Shown one piece after another: positions 63,260 to 64,000 of a stretch of 64,000 nt of DNA. The stretch covers positions 434,001-498,000 of the forward strand of contig CBDCEE010000003.1 of the NCBI GenBank assembly GCA_965215705.1. The letters are read 5' to 3'. Within the stretch, counting starts at the first letter, position 1. Each line of letters starts with the position of its first letter. The notes beneath the pieces are model-generated. The model did not search any database. It saw only the letters and a program-made list of their open reading frames with translations, and was not told the DNA's origin. Position numbers and translations under genes: made by a program. This stretch comes from JAAXPZ01 sp965215705 (GTDB taxonomy: Bacteria > Campylobacterota > Campylobacteria > Campylobacterales > Sulfurovaceae).

Positions 63260-64000
63260 CTAAGCGATACGCACCTGATTTCTACCATGATGCTTCCCCT
63301 GATAAAGTGCTTTATCAGCACGAGACAAGGTCATTTGAAATGTTTCATATGCTTTGGAGACAGCTCCTCCTATGGTAACCGTGATCTGAATCGATTTCGC
63401 TTCATTCATGACTGCATTCGCTACCGCACTACGCAGACGTTCCGCTGTAGCTATCAACTCATTCTTTGTACTCTTTTCAAGGACGATAAGAAACTCTTCT
63501 CCACCCCAGCGTGAGACAATAGTGGTATCTCTGACATGCTGTTTCAGTATATGGGCAAGTCTGATCAGTACATCATCCCCACTCCTATGCCCATATAGAT
63601 CATTAATCTTTTTAAAGTAATCTATATCGATGAGCAACAGTGCAAAAGTACTTCCTCGGTCTTGGTGTCTGATCTGTTCATTCTCAAATGCATCATCCAC
63701 ATAACGGCGATTGTATAGTTTGGTCAAAGGATCATTGTTACTTTTTTCAAAAAGCAGATTCTGGTATATCTGACCATAAAGTGTATAAAAATAGGATATC
63801 ACCGCAACCATCACCAGTGATAATGTTAGGTTCATATAATGCAAGGCACACAAAGAAGTGCTGCTCAAGCCAATCACCGGTGTATGATTCTGTCCCCATA
63901 TCTCCAAAAGCAGTGCGACAATAATCACACCAGCCATACGAAGTATACGTACGGGCATCGTATAGGTTGTTACAAAGAAAGGTATCAGCAACAGAGTATA
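63260..64000 (-). CDS. GGDEF diguanylate cyclase, N-terminus beyond window
   Basis: A membrane-bound enzyme that makes cyclic di-GMP. The visible part has two hydrophobic segments (IVALLLEIWGQ region and LTLSLVMVAVISYFYTLYG), then a complete GGDEF domain: NNDPLTKLYNRRYVDDAFEN, LLLIDIDYFKKINDLYGHRS and the active-site RWGGEEFLIVLE, ending RADKALYQGKHHGRNQV. No RxxD inhibitory site was recognised. The frame is open to the window edge, so the apparent TTG start at 63991 is not the true one; a multi-helix sensor is expected upstream. It belongs to the chromosome outside the island. Confidence 0.9.
   Translation of the reverse strand, partial: YTLLLIPFFVTTYTMPVRILRMAGVIIVALLLEIWGQNHTPVIGLSSTSLCALHYMNLTLSLVMVAVISYFYTLYGQIYQNLLFEKSNNDPLTKLYNRRYVDDAFENEQIRHQDRGSTFALLLIDIDYFKKINDLYGHRSGDDVLIRLAHILKQHVRDTTIVSRWGGEEFLIVLEKSTKNELIATAERLRSAVANAVMNEAKSIQITVTIGGAVSKAYETFQMTLSRADKALYQGKHHGRNQVRIA

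Overview
The window is AT-rich bacterial DNA that looks like a member of the Campylobacterota (a Sulfurovum/Sulfurimonas-type organism). This placement is an inference from gene style: a RibBA whose cyclohydrolase half lacks the zinc cysteines, a plsC-cdsA-pgsA block, and overall codon use. No ribosomal RNA is present to confirm it.

Layout. (1) 1-4.8 kb, minus strand: a type VI secretion (T6SS) cargo module with a DUF2169 adaptor, a DUF4150 PAAR-like tip, a PD-(D/E)XK nuclease effector and a probable immunity gene cut by the window edge, preceded by two ankyrin proteins. (2) 4.8-7.9 kb: a scrap-yard of RHS toxin tails and immunity remnants around an IS1595-family element. (3) 8.1-19.6 kb, plus strand: part of a T6SS locus (tssK, tssL, tssM with an embedded OmpA domain, a PpkA-type kinase fused to PEGA and formylglycine-enzyme-like domains, a PP2C phosphatase), followed by a HUH-defective RAYT-type protein and a periplasmic binding-protein-like gene. 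tssL and the kinase gene are each split by a frameshift; the one in tssL lies in a G9 tract. (4) 19.7-24.9 kb, minus strand: small exported proteins, then plsC, cdsA, a CDP-alcohol phosphatidyltransferase and ribBA. (5) 25.07-25.29 kb: tRNA-Gln and tRNA-fMet.

(6) 25.25-63.22 kb: a genomic island of about 37.9 kb. It is bounded by an exact 49-bp direct repeat of the 3' half of tRNA-fMet and has a tyrosine integrase just inside the right repeat. Its contents, left to right, are: DUF932, a Gp157-like protein and a Rad52-type annealing protein; an orphan RHS toxin cassette with a Sel1 immunity candidate; a 2274-residue secreted SpvB/RHS toxin in an operon with a repeat lipoprotein and an outer-membrane barrel; a TerB-domain gene plus an HNH/membrane-protein gene interrupted by IS30; a type I restriction-modification operon with a complete-order Qat anti-phage system (qatA-D) nested between hsdS and hsdR; and a decayed filamentous phage (inovirus) whose morphogenesis genes were apparently lost where an IS21 element sits in an IS1595 remnant. 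(7) 63.26 kb to the end: a GGDEF diguanylate cyclase cut by the window edge.

The defence genes of the island form one translationally overlapping operon (hsdM-hsdS-qatA-qatB-qatC-qatD-hsdR-DUF45 peptidase). The least explained module is the TerB + HNH/membrane pair next to it. Frameshifts in tssL, the kinase gene and qatD could be biological or sequencing errors, and this cannot be decided from one sequence.
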